A stretch of 64,000 nucleotides of DNA. It comes from Phoronis australis (lineage: Eukaryota > Phoronida > Phoronidae). Where the stretch lies: NCBI GenBank assembly GCA_002633005.1, contig NMRA01000001.1, positions 839,755 to 903,754 on the forward strand, written 5' to 3'. A model generated the notes under the pieces. That model searched no databases. It was given only the letters and a program-made list of their open reading frames with translations, and was not told the DNA's origin. The translations under genes and the position numbers were made by a program. Below, piece after piece: positions 45,801-60,800 of this stretch (position 1 is the first letter of the stretch; each line of letters opens with the position of its first letter).

Positions 45801-48800
45801 GTCTGAACAACAGGCCACAAACTCTATCATTCCATATTTACACTTACTCCATCAGTCATGCCAGTTTGTGTACATATGAAGCGCTACTTATTGGCAATTC
45901 GACCAGCCAATCAGAAACCCCGGCGTAAAAATTTTTCCTGAAAAAAATAAATGATACCTGCATGACCCATTACCCCTAGTGGACACGCAGGCAACCATCG
46001 AGTCGGCATGCACAGCATATAAATCTTCATTCTCTGTACAGATAGATGGCAATGGCTTCTTCACATTAATAGTTGCTAGTGTCTTGCTGTAAGATGGCAG
46101 TCTGTTGCCAATAGAAGGAGAAATAATCCTACTTTGGTAATGTCTCCGTGATTCCGGACATACTCGCCAAGAAAGTTAGTTATTAATTGGTGTTTGTTAC
46201 TTTCAGATGCAAACTGAAAATCACCGTTTTCGGTATTGTTACGGTAAAATCTCAATTTCGGTTAAAGGAATTGCCAAAATTGCCCCTTTTCACTTTTCAA
46301 GGACTTCTAGATGTTGGGAATACCCACAGTTCCTCACAGCATAGCTGGTAGCTGTGGTACAGAACTTCAGACCATCTAATGCCATTAATTTGATGCTGCG
46401 TATTCTCAGTGAAAAAATTAGAAAATATAATTTCACTTGTCTGTCGTATGTTTGCTTTAAATTGGTGAGCGTTTACCGTAATTTGATAGTCACTCTACAG
46501 TTTAATTTTGAGTGATTGTCACCGGTTTTGGGTTTACATCAAGGCAGTTTCTGGTCATTCATAATGTATCTCTTTGTGTTCTTAGTTTAGTACATATTGA
46601 GTACATTCTGCAGTAGCACAATCATTTCCTTGTAAGCGAATATAGCATCTTTATTATAGACGCATGTTATATTCGGCTGAGCAGAACTGTAGAGAAAGCT
46701 ATGTTCTGTACCACGCGTGTTTCAAGCCTGCTGCCTGGGAGAGGGTTTATTTTGCTATGTTCTTATCAGGAGTGGCTGTGAAAAATTAATAATTTGTTTT
46801 TGTATACCGAGTCAAAACAATTTTACATTCTACAAGGCTTGTTGTGGATAAACATGTTGATAATTTTCTTAAGTTTTGGTTATGTTTCAACTTTCATAAT
46901 CATCGTTCCCGTTCAAAGTCATAGTTCGAGACATGAGAGAAGGGCTTCTTGATGCAGCCAAGCTCCAATCACTTTTCAGTATGAGACTAGTGATTTATTT
47001 TAAGCCTTCCCGTCTTTTTGCTCCATCTCGAGGTTAAAAAAACAGGGCAAATTGTCTTCTAATTATTCCAAGATACATACTATCACCTAGAATAGACTGT
47101 ATCCTGCTGTGAATACACGCTATATCGCTATATCGGATATTAATGGGTCTTAGTCTTATATTATGTCTCACTTTTGTAGTCATTAGGAACTCTTGGGTGA
47201 CCAGCTAGAATGCCTGTCCTGTTATTTTCTGGCGCAAAGTTCTATTGCTAAAACTTTCCAAAAATACCCTGGTTCCATTTGAAGAATGATATTTTGCATG
47301 GTTCATTGTTTTACGTATTGCATTATATTTATTATTTATTATTTATAATAGGAAAACAAATGAACGTTTTTTGCATTGTTCCCTCGTCGTCTTGAGTTTA
47401 CTTCAGCTGATACAATTTAACATATGAGCGGTCATACACAATACAGACTACTCTTGGGGCAATCTCGTGCGCTAATCAAAATCTTCGCAAGGGCTTGTGA
47501 ACAATTTAGAAAAAGTCTAGATGTGAGGATTTATCCGGAAACTCCGTTCTTAAATGATTATGTCTGATGCAAACAAAAATAAAACATGTTTCATCTTCAA
47601 TTAGATTTTTGTACTGGTACTGTACAAAAGCTTTCATTTAACAGAGTTCCTGAGAAACTCCCTAATTTCTGTCCTCAATTGTGCCAACAGAGACTTCGAT
47701 GTAGCAGGGAAATATACTTAGTTTTCAATACAGTTCTCTGACTTAACTGCCTTATAAAACGTAATTTAGGTTTTAAGCTAATCAAATCGCTCCAAGTACT
47801 TTCCTCCTTTTCAAAACATAAATAAAAATGTTCCACACCAACCATATGTTTGTAATAAATGCATGCAACATTTGAACCTGTGATAATATATCTTTGATAG
47901 ATGAGCTCCAGATTTTTTTGTATATATTATAATCGTAAATAAACATTTTGCTGTTGTGTTTTCATCCATCACGGTCAAAGGATTCCATTAATCACATTTG
48001 TTTTAGGCCATAACAGAAGCACAAACTTTCAAATTAGCGCGTAAGTGAATAATGACATATTTATCCAACGTTTCGTTTCGGTATAGTTTGTTCACCACCT
48101 GTGTCGCCTGTTTGAGTATACGAACTGTTTCCTTGAGAATGGTCTAAAGTAATAAACCAGGTACAGTCTGTTCTCCACCTGTGTCGCCTGTTTGAGTATA
48201 TGAACTGTTTCCTTGAGAATGGTTTAAAACAATAAACCAAAACGTTGGATAAATATGTCGTTATTCACTTACGTGCTAATTTTAAAGGATTCCATAAGTG
48301 GATCATGTTATCATGTTATTTATAAACTGCTGTTGCCAAGCCAGTGTCGCTGTAGAGGACTGTATTAATTGCTGCATATTTTGTAGTCATTTGATACTGA
48401 CTAGATTGTTTGTACTGTTGTTTCCTGGCTCAAATTGCTGGTGCTAAAGCTTTCCTAAAATCTCCAAGTTCCCCTTGAAGGTGATAGTTTTCACGCTTCA
48501 CTGATTTACATGTAAACAATGGTTGATTAATTGTTCTGCCCACTACAAAACCTCTTTAATTTCGTAGAAAGAGATGATTTTTTGCTAAAAACTTAAGACC
48601 ATTACTGAAACAAAAAACTATTTGGCTATCAGCGAATGTCAAAAGTATGGTCCAATTTGTAATTAACATTTTCTTTTAATCAAAAATGTGAAAATGTCAC
48701 CTTTTCTTGACAACTTACAGATTCAAGATTGACAGCTGAGTTTGTAATTAACGCTGCCTGCCTAGTTAATGTGGTGCAGATTGAGAATTCCTAGAATTAT

Positions 48801-51800
48801 TCTCTAAGCTGACATATTTTTATTGGTGAAATTTATGCAATACTATGTCTTTAAAAGGTTAAATTTTAACTTTGCTGTTAACCGAGAGGCTGGAGCTTTT
48901 GCACTTTATGGTCTTTACCAATGGTAGAAAAGTTTATATCTTTATTTTGTCTAAAATAACATGGTATTGAAAGTTAGGAACAGACTTCTACTTCATTTGC
49001 ACAAAACTGCATTTAATTGTCCTCTTATTATGCTCAGTCATCTCATCTCGCTCACCCAAAATTATTTGGAAGCTGCTGTTTCTGGCATTTTCGCTATTTG
49101 CTAACGTAATCGCACGTGTTTTAGCTGGTATACCTGCGGGGTATTTGTAAAACGAATGTTTTTGTTGCAAATTCCTGTGAACAATAATGTTGACAAATGT
49201 GTTCGTGCAGCATAAATAAATTATTGTAATTCATTTTTTTACTTTCAAAATTTGTATACTATGTGATTACGGTTTTACTTTTATTGATCTGTGGCTTTCG
49301 TTTATTGATTTGGTTTTTGATTACAGAATTCTACGACAGTCATGACTGCAAGAACTTCTTCGAAGCTAATTATTCCCCCATCTATTACACGTTTTACGAT
49401 GTCTTCATCAGTGTAGAGGTCGACCTCAGACAACGAGGTAATTACCTTTGATCTACTTTTTTGCTGGCGTGGAGTTATTTTGATGAAGTTCGTTCAGAGC
49501 AGATTGAAACTATTTCTTAGTGGATACTCTAAGGGTGGTAGAATGTACGTCTTTCTCAAAATTCCTTGCTTGAACCTGGAATTCCATGTTTACACATCAG
49601 TGTTCTGCGCAACCTAGTTTGACTCTAGTTTGAATTTTGTCGTTATGAGTTTGTCTTAGTTGCTCCAAGTTTGAAAACTTATGCAATTGAAAATTGAGGG
49701 ATTAGTAATTTCGTTAGCAGATTATGGCATTTTTGACTTGTGCTATCAGTTCCATGCACTCAACACACAGTCTTCCAACGGTATGGACATGAACTTTCGA
49801 ACGTGGATGTGAATTTTGTAATTTCAGTCGAGTTTGAATTTTCTGTTGCAAAGAATGCCTAGCGAACTGTTAGATATTGTCAAGATCAACTACAGTGTTC
49901 ATTCCAGATTGCACCTTCACAGCATTCTAGCGCTCCATGTTCAAAATTTAGTTTTATGCAGTGTGGGACCATGTAGGCACGTAAAGGTCTTCATCAATAA
50001 CCAGCTACCCCGCTTAAATTATTTAGAAGCAAAGATGATTGATACTCAATGGACCCTGCAGTTTCTTAAAATAGCCCCTATTTAAACCACAATAGGGCTC
50101 AATTGGGATTCCTGGTAGTTCGCGCACAATATGTTTTAATCATTAACATTTTCTTTCTGAGCTGTGTAAAACTGAGAGTAAAGCTGGTGAAGTATCTTCA
50201 GTGTTATTTATCTTACTGTGAGTATGCATGCGTTTTATACCTAAAACGTGTCATTAAAGCTACACATTGTGCTGTTCTGAGTGAATTTGGAACTGAAGGT
50301 GCACGTATTTGCAAAGATGACACTGGTCAGTTGTATGAACCAAAATTGGTCTTTCGTTTCATGCCGTTTTTGGTAAATGAACATAACCTGTCTTGCAAGT
50401 TATAATTAAATTATTCTTTTATAGCCAGCAAGGCACACCGAGACGACTTGGACAATGTGTTGTTTATTTTTGAGGTGAGTTTTTGCCAGCAGTATGATTG
50501 ACTGTTTTACACTTGGGGATGATATCACATGATTGTTATTTTCGTTGTTTGACATCTTAGCTCCTGTCAATATTGGAAAAGATTCATTTTAAAGCAGGTT
50601 GTTTTGGCTATAGTTATTGAAACCATGGTGGTCTGTGGTAGATCTTACGCAACCATGTAGATCCGCGTCGTATATTGCAAAATGAATTGTGAGCTCTCGT
50701 CTGCAGCCAGGAGTTCAAAGGGTACGTTACTTAGGAAGCAAATGGTGTGGTGCATACTGACTAAGACCTTTGTCACGAGTAACACCTGGAATTGGCCCAT
50801 ACTTTGCACGCATGCTCTCACTGTGCACTCACTGGGCATAGCAGTATTAAGTAGAAGTGAAATAGAGGTTACAAGGCAACTGGCAGCCATAGAGTCACTA
50901 GGGTCACCAGTTATTAATAAGACATGACTCGAGGGGAAGTCTATTCATGGTCGTGAAAGGAGCTAGCTGATTTAGAACTTCTTCCTTGAAGAACGTTATG
51001 AATAACTGTGTAATGGAAGGTCAGGGGCTTATTGCAATGGGCTTGACCCTGTGGTCTGTGTACAGCTGATGCCGAAATTCACATATCCGTGTAATCTGTT
51101 TTGTTGTTTGCCTCGAATATTCGGTTGGTTGTGGATATCATTTTTGGCATGATGATCAATTTCATCTTTGCTTCCAAAAATTTAAAACAAACTCCAAAAG
51201 ATTGCACAACTGATCGTCGCTGATGTCTTCACTGGTGTGCGTGTATGTTGCAGTCAGGCTGATGTTGGTAATTTTGAATTTTTGGCAGTGAATGTCAAGT
51301 CTGTTATCATCCAGGCACCTTCTTGGTGAAGCTGCTTTCTGAATCAGTTCTGTTGCTTTATCACTGCAAGTATATGAATATCAAATTTTGTAACATACTC
51401 GTTTGTTTCAGAAAATTCTGCTTTGCCTACCTGAACTAATCCACAAGAAATGGCAATATCACAGTATAGGTAAGACTTGCTAGAAATGCACCTTTCGCGA
51501 GATAAGAAGCCAGATGGATTTTTGTCCCACTTCACTTGTTATCACGGTGCTAACCTATTTGTGCACAGGGGAAATTCCCCTAAGGTTTGCAAGCCTACTT
51601 CAGGTTTTCCACATGGGTCTGGGCTGTAGATTTAATGCTAACTTAAAGGCGAAGGCAACCTTTTTCCATGTCATTTTGAGCTAAAATAAGGTTGGTTGGT
51701 TATCCTAGACATATTTTCTACTTAATTACAGCTTTTCGTAATTTTATAAATTACTCGTCCGCTACTCTGGAAGTGACGTTTTANNNNNNNNNNNNNNNNN

Positions 51801-54800
51801 NNNNNNNNNNNNNNNNNNNNNNNNNNNNNNNNNNNNNNNNNNNNNNNNNNNNNNNNNNNNNNNNNNNNNNNNNNNNNNNNNNNNNNNNNNNNNNNNNNNN
51901 NNNNNNNNNNNNNNNNNNNNNNNNNNNNNNNNNNNNNNNNNNNNNNNNNNNNNNNNNNNNNNNNNNNNNNNNNNNNNNNNNNNNNNNNNNNNNNNNNNNN
52001 NNNNNNNNNNNNNNNNNNNNNNNNNNNNNNNNNNNNNNNNNNNNNNNNNNNNNNNNNNNNNNNNNNNNNNNNNNNNNNNNNNNNNNNNNNNNNNNNNNNN
52101 NNNNNNNNNNNNNNNNNNNNNNNNNNNNNNNNNNNNNNNNNNNNNNNNNNNNNNNNNNNNNNNNNNNNNNNNNNNNNNNNNNNNNNNNNNNNNNNNNNNN
52201 NNNNNNNNNNNNNNNNNNNNNNNNNNNNNNNNNNNNNNNNNNNNNNNNNNNNNNNNNNNNNNNNNNNNNNNNNNNNNNNNNNNNNNNNNNNNNNNNNNNN
52301 NNNNNNNNNNNNNNNNNNNNNNNNNNNNNNNNNNNNNNNNNNNNNNNNNNNNNNNNNNNNNNNNNNNNNNNNNNNNNNNNNNNNNNNNNNNNNNNNNNNN
52401 NNNNNNNNNNNNNNNNNNNNNNNNNNNNNNNNNNNNNNNNNNNNNNNNNNNNNNNNNNNNNNNNNNNNNNNNNNNNNNNNNNNNNNNNNNNNNNNNNNNN
52501 NNNNNNNNNNNNNNNNNNNNNNNNNNNNNNNNNNNNNNNNNNNNNNNNNNNNNNNNNNNNNNNNNNNNNNNNNNNNNNNNNNNNNNNNNNNNNNNNNNNN
52601 NNNNNNNNNNNNNNNNNNNNNNNNNNNNNNNNNNNNNNNNNNNNNNNNNNNNNNNNNNNNNNNNNNNNNNNNNNNNNNNNNNNNNNNNNNNNNNNNNNNN
52701 NNNNNNNNNGCACTTCTCGGGGGTGGCGACGGGGCACTGCCGGGAATCAACACAGACGGAATAGCATCCTTCTTCAGACGTTGTTTCGCAGGGACCTTCA
52801 TCAGTTCAGCGTACAAATCCCTTTCGTAATCGGACGGCAGAAAGTGCTTGCCACACACACGGTACATGTAATTCTCCACTGCTTTGTACGTTGCGTGGAT
52901 GGGTAACGCTGCGTTCTTCACACGAACGAGCCAAGTACGGCGAAGTGTGTCATCCATCGGAAAGCGATGCAACGGTACTCCCAAAGCGCGCGTGAGCCGA
53001 TAATTAGTACATCCTGGTACGCAGCTACAGTGTGGCATGTTGACTGACTAGTAAATGAAAGCAAACGACGACGGAACTTAGCACAATCGAGGTAGAACAA
53101 TGACTGACTCGGCAGCTCTCACAGTCAGACTATATGAAAAGAAATTGGCGCGAAATGCTTGCCTTTTAAAACGTCACTTCCGGAGTAGCGGACGAGTAAT
53201 TAATAAAATTACGAAAAGCTGTAATTAAGTGGAAAATATGTCTAGGATAACCAACCAACCTTATTTTAGCTCAAAATGACATGGAAAAAGGTTGCCTTCG
53301 CCTTTAAGGAATTTGATGACGAGGGTGTCCACTTTTCCAAGCTTGGAAACGCACGAGTAATCTGCTCATTATCCCGAGGTGGGTTTTGGGACTATGTTGT
53401 TGGCATTCGTTTTAAAATTTTCAATGACTTGTTTACGAATAGTGTGGTAAACTTGGACAATCTGTTCATAAGCAGAATAGGTGATGGCTTGTGTAGTGTG
53501 AAATTTGTTAGAGTAACAGATCAGATGGGATGCACATGATTTTGCCTGAGCCCCGCTTTTCTTCATTGTGTAACTGAGGTTAAAACCAGACAAATCAAAT
53601 TCTAATTACCTTGTTTCATTGCTATGACTATGAACATGTTTTGTCTAATTGAACACACAGGACACACTGTTATAAAAACATGTTTACAATGTGTCTGTGT
53701 TGCAAAAGCTGTATAAATATACAGCTTTGGAACGATGTGGGTAAAAACGACAAAATGAAATCTGACGCAAAATTGGTGTCATTAAAAACTTAACTATTTC
53801 TCTTCGCTGTCATTCCAAACCCTGAGCATGGGACGTTATATACACAAAGGATTGTGGGATATGGATTTTAAACAGCAGCGCTGCCAGTATACGTAGATAT
53901 ATATATATCCTGTAGTGGTCACTTCATTTTAGCAGCTTTTCAAGCAGCCTTAAGTTTGGTTTATCATGGATACGAGGAAACAAGGAGCATCTAAGTTCTA
54001 TCCAAAATCGTCTGCCAATTTACTGAGCAGACGGACACTTTCATGCCGCTTTCTAGATTCTGCATAACAGTGGCCAGTTGCATGAAACGGTCCCAAATAG
54101 GGACTCTACTAAGTTCCCTAAAATATCTGCATATTTGTGGACTTGTGAAAACACTGATTGTCCTTTCTGATATGCTGTTTGAGTATGATTGCTAAGCAAA
54201 TTTTTGGCTTTGATACAAATTGAGAGTGAACTAGCAACATTATTGAAAATAAGTAAAAAGGATCATTTCATGCAACGCCTCCAATTTAAGTACTAAGTCC
54301 CTAATTATTTTGATTGAATTAAGGACTTAATTATATTATTAGACAATGTCATCAGTCCAAAGAGGAGCTTATAAAGATAAAATGATAGAAAAAATGTTAC
54401 ATTTGTGAGTAAGAATGAAACAAATACGCAAAAGATTTAGGGAACTTAGTCCCTGTTTGGGACTGTTTCTTGCAACCGTCCAAGAGTCTCTTCTCCCTGT
54501 GGTTACATATTATGTTACAAAGTAATATGTACCTGATAACGTAACTTCCAACCTGGCAAAAAGTTGTTTTGTTCACCTTTCTTCTAGAAATGTTTGACAT
54601 TTAATCCTACTCAGCCGCGGCTCCGCCACGATCCTAGCAGTGCTCGCGAACGTTCATAAAAATTTCAAAGTTGATAGATTAGAGATAAAGTATTGCTTAG
54701 TAGATGTCAGCTCCTACAACGATCATGTGGGGAGTGATAGATTGGTCTTCTATTACAGGTTTTCCTCATAAATGAACATAGCAACAAGCATAAATTATAC

Positions 54801-57800
54801 GGACATTAAAGGAGCAATGAACATCCTTTCTGACTATCATTTTGGTCACGTCTGAGTCCTTACATGTAACAATGGGCAGGGCAAATGCGATTAGAGTGTC
54901 TAAAATTTGGTAAAATTTTGAAATTGATTTCGATTGGAAAGGGTTAGTTTGTAGTCACAAATAAAATTTTGGCTACGCTTTTCTTGTTTCAGAGCCTCCG
55001 TTTTACATTAGGTGGTTGTCATGTTGTATTGGGCGCTCTATTGAGCGCTGTATTGAGTGCTGTTTTGGTTAAATATGGCTGTTATCTTGGGACATCCTGT
55101 TTCATGCAATTGCAATTGTCAATTTTAATTTTGCGACTGTTTTTGACTTATTATAAATTGCTTCATACTTATTGCGCGCCCGCATATTTATATGTGGATG
55201 AATTATTTTAGTTAAAACTTTGTAGTTGGCCATGTTGACCCACCAGAGTAGTTCTTGATGTAAAGTTAATTTGTTTTACATTTTGTGTAATCGTTGTGAG
55301 TTGTTATGACTGGCTGTTCATTTTCAACAAACAATCACTTAGCCAGGAGCAATTAGTGATCATTTCAAACAACATTCTTCTTTGGTAATATAACCTGATA
55401 AATTGGTTACATGGTTAATCGTTAACATTGAAATGCTGCTTATCAATACGGTGGAAAGCAGTGATTCAAATTTCTCATGTGCATTTTTTTCCGGTAAATT
55501 GCTTCTGAAAGTGTCATGCTCGTATTGATTTTTTACCACGCTGCTACGTTTTGTTGAAGCTTATGCGAGATTAATGCGAAAGGCAATAAAATGTAAACAG
55601 TGACCCATTATTGTGATCATAATCTATTAAGCTCTTGTGTTATCTCCAAGTCCATAATTTTCCAGATTGCTAAGCAACTTGTGTCATAAATTGACCACTA
55701 CCATGATATTTATTTTCTGTCCCTCGTTAAGTGTTCTGCAGTAGCTTATAACACATTGCTGGACCTTAATTTGAGAAGACAATTGGTCACATGTTTTTGG
55801 TCTTAATTTTCGTGTAATTGGGGTCTTAATTGTTTTAACGCTTGAGAGTGAGAAAAACGATACTGAGTTGGTGGGATTTGAGCTAGTGCTTTTGTCAACA
55901 TTAATCTTGGTTAGTTGATAAAAACAAACACCGCAGTTAATACCTACAGACACCCCAAGCTTATAGTCAACTGGTTTTGAGATTTAATAGCAGTGTCGGC
56001 TGTGAGGCACCTATCTACACTTCTGCCTGTTGATATTTTGTATGATGTAAGCCTTTCAAATTGGTAACTGAACACCTTACTTACCAAAGGTCATGACCTT
56101 CCAAGAATAGTTTTGAGTAATACATGATAAATGGGACCATTTTCATGCCCTATTCTGTGTGTTTGTGGATGGGTTGTGGTCTAGTAGTGAGAATTTGCTG
56201 GGTGTTGTTGCTCTTTTAAATACTTTGGGTTTTGGGTTGTCAACGGTGACGCTAATGTGTTGATGGTTGAGATCGATTTACTCCATCGTTTTGAGATTGT
56301 GGTTTTGGATGAGGAATCAAATTATAGTTTTGGCTTAGCGTTAATGGGCTATGATTGTAGAAAACCTAAGGAATCAAATTATCAACGTTAGACTAAGTAT
56401 GGGTGTTAAAAATCGTTATTTTTTTAAAGTTGGTGTCATTTATTGGAACTGCTAATTTTGGATCAATGATCAGAGGACTGTTGCATTAAAATTTGATCAT
56501 TATACACTTTTTTACACAGAGTCAAAATGAAGACTACCGTATGACCAGTCCGAAATTTCAGCGCAGTCTGCATTTAGATTGCGTGTAAAATATGTTGTAC
56601 AACAGGCCTCTGTTGGTTACATAGATGTAAGCCAGTTCATGTGCAAGAATTATGTAAAAATGTATCAGAATGTATGCAATGTGCTGCTGCATGGTTAGTG
56701 CAAAGTGAGCATAAGATAAGTTATTTTAAGGAACCAAAAGCCTGTGCTGTATTTAGTTAAAGATGGACCTAGGTTATTCAAATATGAACATTTGGAAAAT
56801 CTGGGGGGGGGGGGGTAACTGAAAATGAGCATTATCCAGCACAATAGAGTTGATATGGAATTCATTCCTACTTGGTAAAATCCCTTGATATGCTTAAATG
56901 TGACTGATACGACTTCAATAGATTGTATTTATTTTATTAGTTAGTTTACCTTGTGTTAGTATAATTTGTTCTGCATCACCTATCTAGTACCCCGACCTCG
57001 TTTCCAGGTCGCCTAATGAAGAAACTGCTGCACCCCGGCAACACACTCAGGTTGAGGAGAGAAGGTACTCGGCTGTTCCTCATCTGGTACCAGATCATCA
57101 ATACCAACGGCGACGAGGCCAGTCACAGCATGTTTGCCAACCTGGTGCCTGCACTCTCATCCAAAGAGCTCATCGAGACCGCTATTGTCACAACAGCCAC
57201 AGATTGTAATTACAGTTCTTAAATTCAAATTCTCTATAAGTTTCTCTTTCGCCAAGCATCCATGTCGGTATTTTGAATATATTTTCCTTCTATTAATGGT
57301 TACTAGGTGCAATAAAGCGTCTAACATTTTGTCTTGAATGTCTTAAAGCTCCATTTCCTCATATTTGGATGCCAACAAAACAATTAAGCCACTTAGTTTC
57401 ATAGTATTCGTTACTGTGGAAGGACTTGATTTTCATTATCAACAAATCCATCAAAACCTTCAGCAAAATTTAGAAAAACATTTCATAGTTGATTGGGATT
57501 GGCCAACATTAAAATTGCAGACTCAAAATGGTGCATGAACACATTGCCTTCGATTTGAAGTGACCTCTCATTTGGCAAGAAAACAATTCAGGATCAGCTA
57601 AATGTGGTAACGTCTTAAACCCCAAATCGCTATTAGTATCAAAATTCCCTTTTAACTTTGTTTTCATTACAATTTAGCATGCATTTCTACGGAATGGTAT
57701 GATAAGTTTTACTAGTGCCACCTTGTGAATGTCAAGTTTGGCTTTTGTTTTCTAGTCGGCGTGAGTCCTGTAGAGATTATCCCCATCCTACCTGCACAAG

Positions 57801-60800
57801 GAGGTGAAAAGGAGCCGGAGGACCTCAACAGATTCCTTCTGGAGACGCTGCTGACCTTCATGGTGTCGGAGGTATTCGGGTGTTGAATTGATACAATGAC
57901 TATAGCCAGAACATTTCTGAGTCTCAGGTGGAAAGAACGGAACTTATTTGTACCATTTGGTAGCTCAGTGTTCCGTGTGTTCTCCAGGAATACTCTATGT
58001 AGAGATTTTTGCTATTTTCACTTGCTCCTGGGCTGATTGTCTAACCTTTTCTCTTGCAATCGAACTCAAATTTGGTTTAGTTCACTTTTCCATTCCATTC
58101 CATTCCACGAACTCAAGATAAGTGTCTATTATTTTATGTTCATAATGGCTTGTGTGAACAACTGTCTAATACTATTTTGCTCTAAATGAACCCATCATTT
58201 AGGCTAAAAGTTTGAGTCTGAAATTGAAATTTCCGGTTTTTACTCAAAATTTGACGTTTTACTTGAGTGTGTAACTCTGGTTCAAGTGCGAAAATGGACT
58301 AGAAACCCATATGCATAAACCATAATGCACTCAAGCATAGGCTAATAGACAGTCCCGTATCTTGAGTTGGCACAAAAGTAGAATTATAATAAAAAATACT
58401 AAAAGCAATTTTGAGTTGGATTTCGGTCTTTTGTTCTTAAGTGTCAAAGTCTGTCGGGACATTTTGAATATAGTAGTTAAACGAAATTCGTCATTGGAGT
58501 ATGGCGACCAAAACTTATGCCTAAATTGATCAGCGATAGAGAATGAACACCTTCCAAACGAAGTGGTTCTTTGCCTTGAATCATCAAGTTTGTGCCAAAC
58601 GGGAGGGGCAAAGGGAGTGAATTCTGTTTATGTTCACTATTCTCGGAAATGATTCGGGCAAATGTCTGGACCAAAGTAAAATCAATTGGGCATTCTGAAA
58701 ATAAATCGTACCCTGTCTGATGGGTGATGCCTAGCAAAATCCCTGTGCATGCATAATTAATTATGTGCTGGGTATTGGTATTTGGCAAATGAATGAACTA
58801 CATTAAGGGTGATGAGCAATCATATTTTTGAAAGAATTTCATGGAAAATGCTGGTTGTCTTCTTTAAGTAAGTTTGGCTAGGACTAACCTTGTAATGTTG
58901 ATATTAATATAGTTTATTTTCAAATTCTTTTGAGTATTTCGCTTCGGTTACATTCTTCTGGGCTCTTGTGTTGTTATTTAATTGTTCATTTTGGAAAAAG
59001 TGGCCCATGTCCTACGAGAAGGCGCTCCCCCTGTTGGGTTAGTTTTGAATTCTGTATCCCGAGTAATCCTGGACTTTGTTAAATGATGGTGAATTAAGCG
59101 ATATTGTCAGCAGATGATTTATATCAGTTTTGTCCATCTTTTATTGTTTTCAGGTCACAAAAGTGGAGTGGTCGTCTAGTAGACAGCAGATTGAGAGCTT
59201 CGAGTTCTTGTTCAACCGTTTCAAAAAGCACTACCTGCCCAATATCTTCCCAACATTTTCTTACAGCAGAAGTTTATATCAGCCAACTCTAGGTAATCGC
59301 ATGTCTGACATTTTTTTGATGAAGGTAGCCTCAAGTTGAGACTGAGCACTGACAGGCAAGAGACATCTGGTGCCATGCTTACGTACTATCAACTGTTCAA
59401 GCCACTGCACTATACGTTTCTAATTTGTCTTGTGCTCAGTTCTGTGTCAGTATATTTTTTGTCTCTGAACTATTTGTGTTGTTTCTTTCGTGTCTTTACT
59501 TTGTACGCTTGGCTGACACAAAGTTATCAGAAAGCAACGGCCACCATTGTGGTTCCAGAAACAGGTGATAACGGCAACGTTACAAGCGAAGCTATTGTTG
59601 ACATACTTTTGAGTAAATGATTACCAAAATAAAACTCGTCTTTTCCATCAACACAAACAACATATATTGATGATAATTAGAACTTCTTAATGTAACATGA
59701 ACGGTATTCCATGCCGCAAGGTTTTTAATCCAACTGCATGAGGTTATGATCATAAACATACCTTGTTTACATGCTTTGTTTTCCAGAACTGCCAACTGTG
59801 AGGTTGCCTGGCGATGACTCATCTGAGGAGCATGTGAACGCCTGTAAAGAAACTGTTGTCAAGTGGATGTCTACCTTTGTCACAACATATAAGAAGCCAC
59901 AGCCTATCGAAGTGTGAGTGGGCGTGATATGTGGAGCTGATGACTCTCGCCTTTGTCTTAGACGTACCATTGGAGTCATGCTATGCAAAATGTTGATCTC
60001 AGGATTCATGTATTTCTTTCAGTTGTCTTCAAAAAGAATGGCTATGTATCTTTTCAAGTGGCAGTGTTTATTAAGCAAACCATGGTCAAACCTATGATAG
60101 ATCTTCTGTTTATCTGCTCATTTATGTCAATCAGTTGAATCTTCATCAAAAATTTTATCAGGATGGATTATAGTACACGCCAAAATGTTCAGACAAAATG
60201 ACTCTGAATTAACTGTCGTGATGGCTGGGCAGAGATCCGTTGTCACGTTTGTCCTGCCTCATGAATAAGAATGGAAGGGAATACATTGGAAAGTTGTGGC
60301 TAAGCTTTTCTGCGAGTAGAGTTTCACTGCCAGTCGGTTTTTCTGTAAAAAGAATTATGTAGCAATCATAACAGGGAAATTGTATTTTGTTTAATTAGTT
60401 TTGTCTTTAAGCGTTAACAGGACTCGGAATCTTTTTACGAGGATTTCCTCTTTCTGGGTTTTGTATTTGATTTCCACTTTCCTCTTTTTCATCTCTTTTA
60501 TAATCGTTTTGCCTTTGTTCATGCCAAAATATTTGTTGCTGTTAAATTTTGCAACACAAAAAAATATTTTAATGTATCACCTGGAAAATTTTCCTCTTTT
60601 ATGTCATGGGTTGTTCAAGCCCTGTGTTCAATAATTTATCTTATGAAAGGTATATAATGTCAAACATCTTGTCCTTTTGGATTGAAAACTGCATGTTACA
60701 ATTTTCATTTGCATGTCAAACATATTTAGAACAATTCCCAATTGTTTTATACAGCACTAGTCCCAACGGAGGGTCTGGCGCCCTGTCTGACAGCGCTCGT

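Larger units (their letters stand above)
42819..49326 (+). other. RALGAPA intron 1
   Basis: 6.5 kb. Holds the fold-back element 43075-44101, the dispersed repeat 44188-44480, a fragment resembling the 14.9-kb block at about 46235-46310, and the MITE 48031-48282. Otherwise no feature is seen. Confidence 0.7.
51647..53303. mobile_element. Kolobok-type DNA transposon (THAP, TTAA)
   Basis: Inverted ends of at least 137 bp differ at only about three positions (51647-51783 and 53303-53167; aggcgaaggcaacctttttc outermost). TTAA flanks both ends (51643-51646 and 53304-53307). A THAP-domain ORF runs inward from the right. TTAA target plus THAP is the signature of the Kolobok superfamily. The middle is unknown (N gap), so the transposase catalytic part cannot be examined. 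A sister insertion end is at 15651. Confidence 0.8.
51470..57007 (+). other. RALGAPA intron 4
   Basis: 5.5 kb with the Kolobok-type element (51647-53303, including the assembly gap), a MITE at 54077-54476 and a run of 12 G near 56804. Otherwise no feature is seen. Confidence 0.7.

Noticed and set aside
51692-53038. Very long ORFs of 300-440 codons on both strands
   Set aside because: Most of their length is the N gap. Only the THAP end on the minus strand is real coding sequence.
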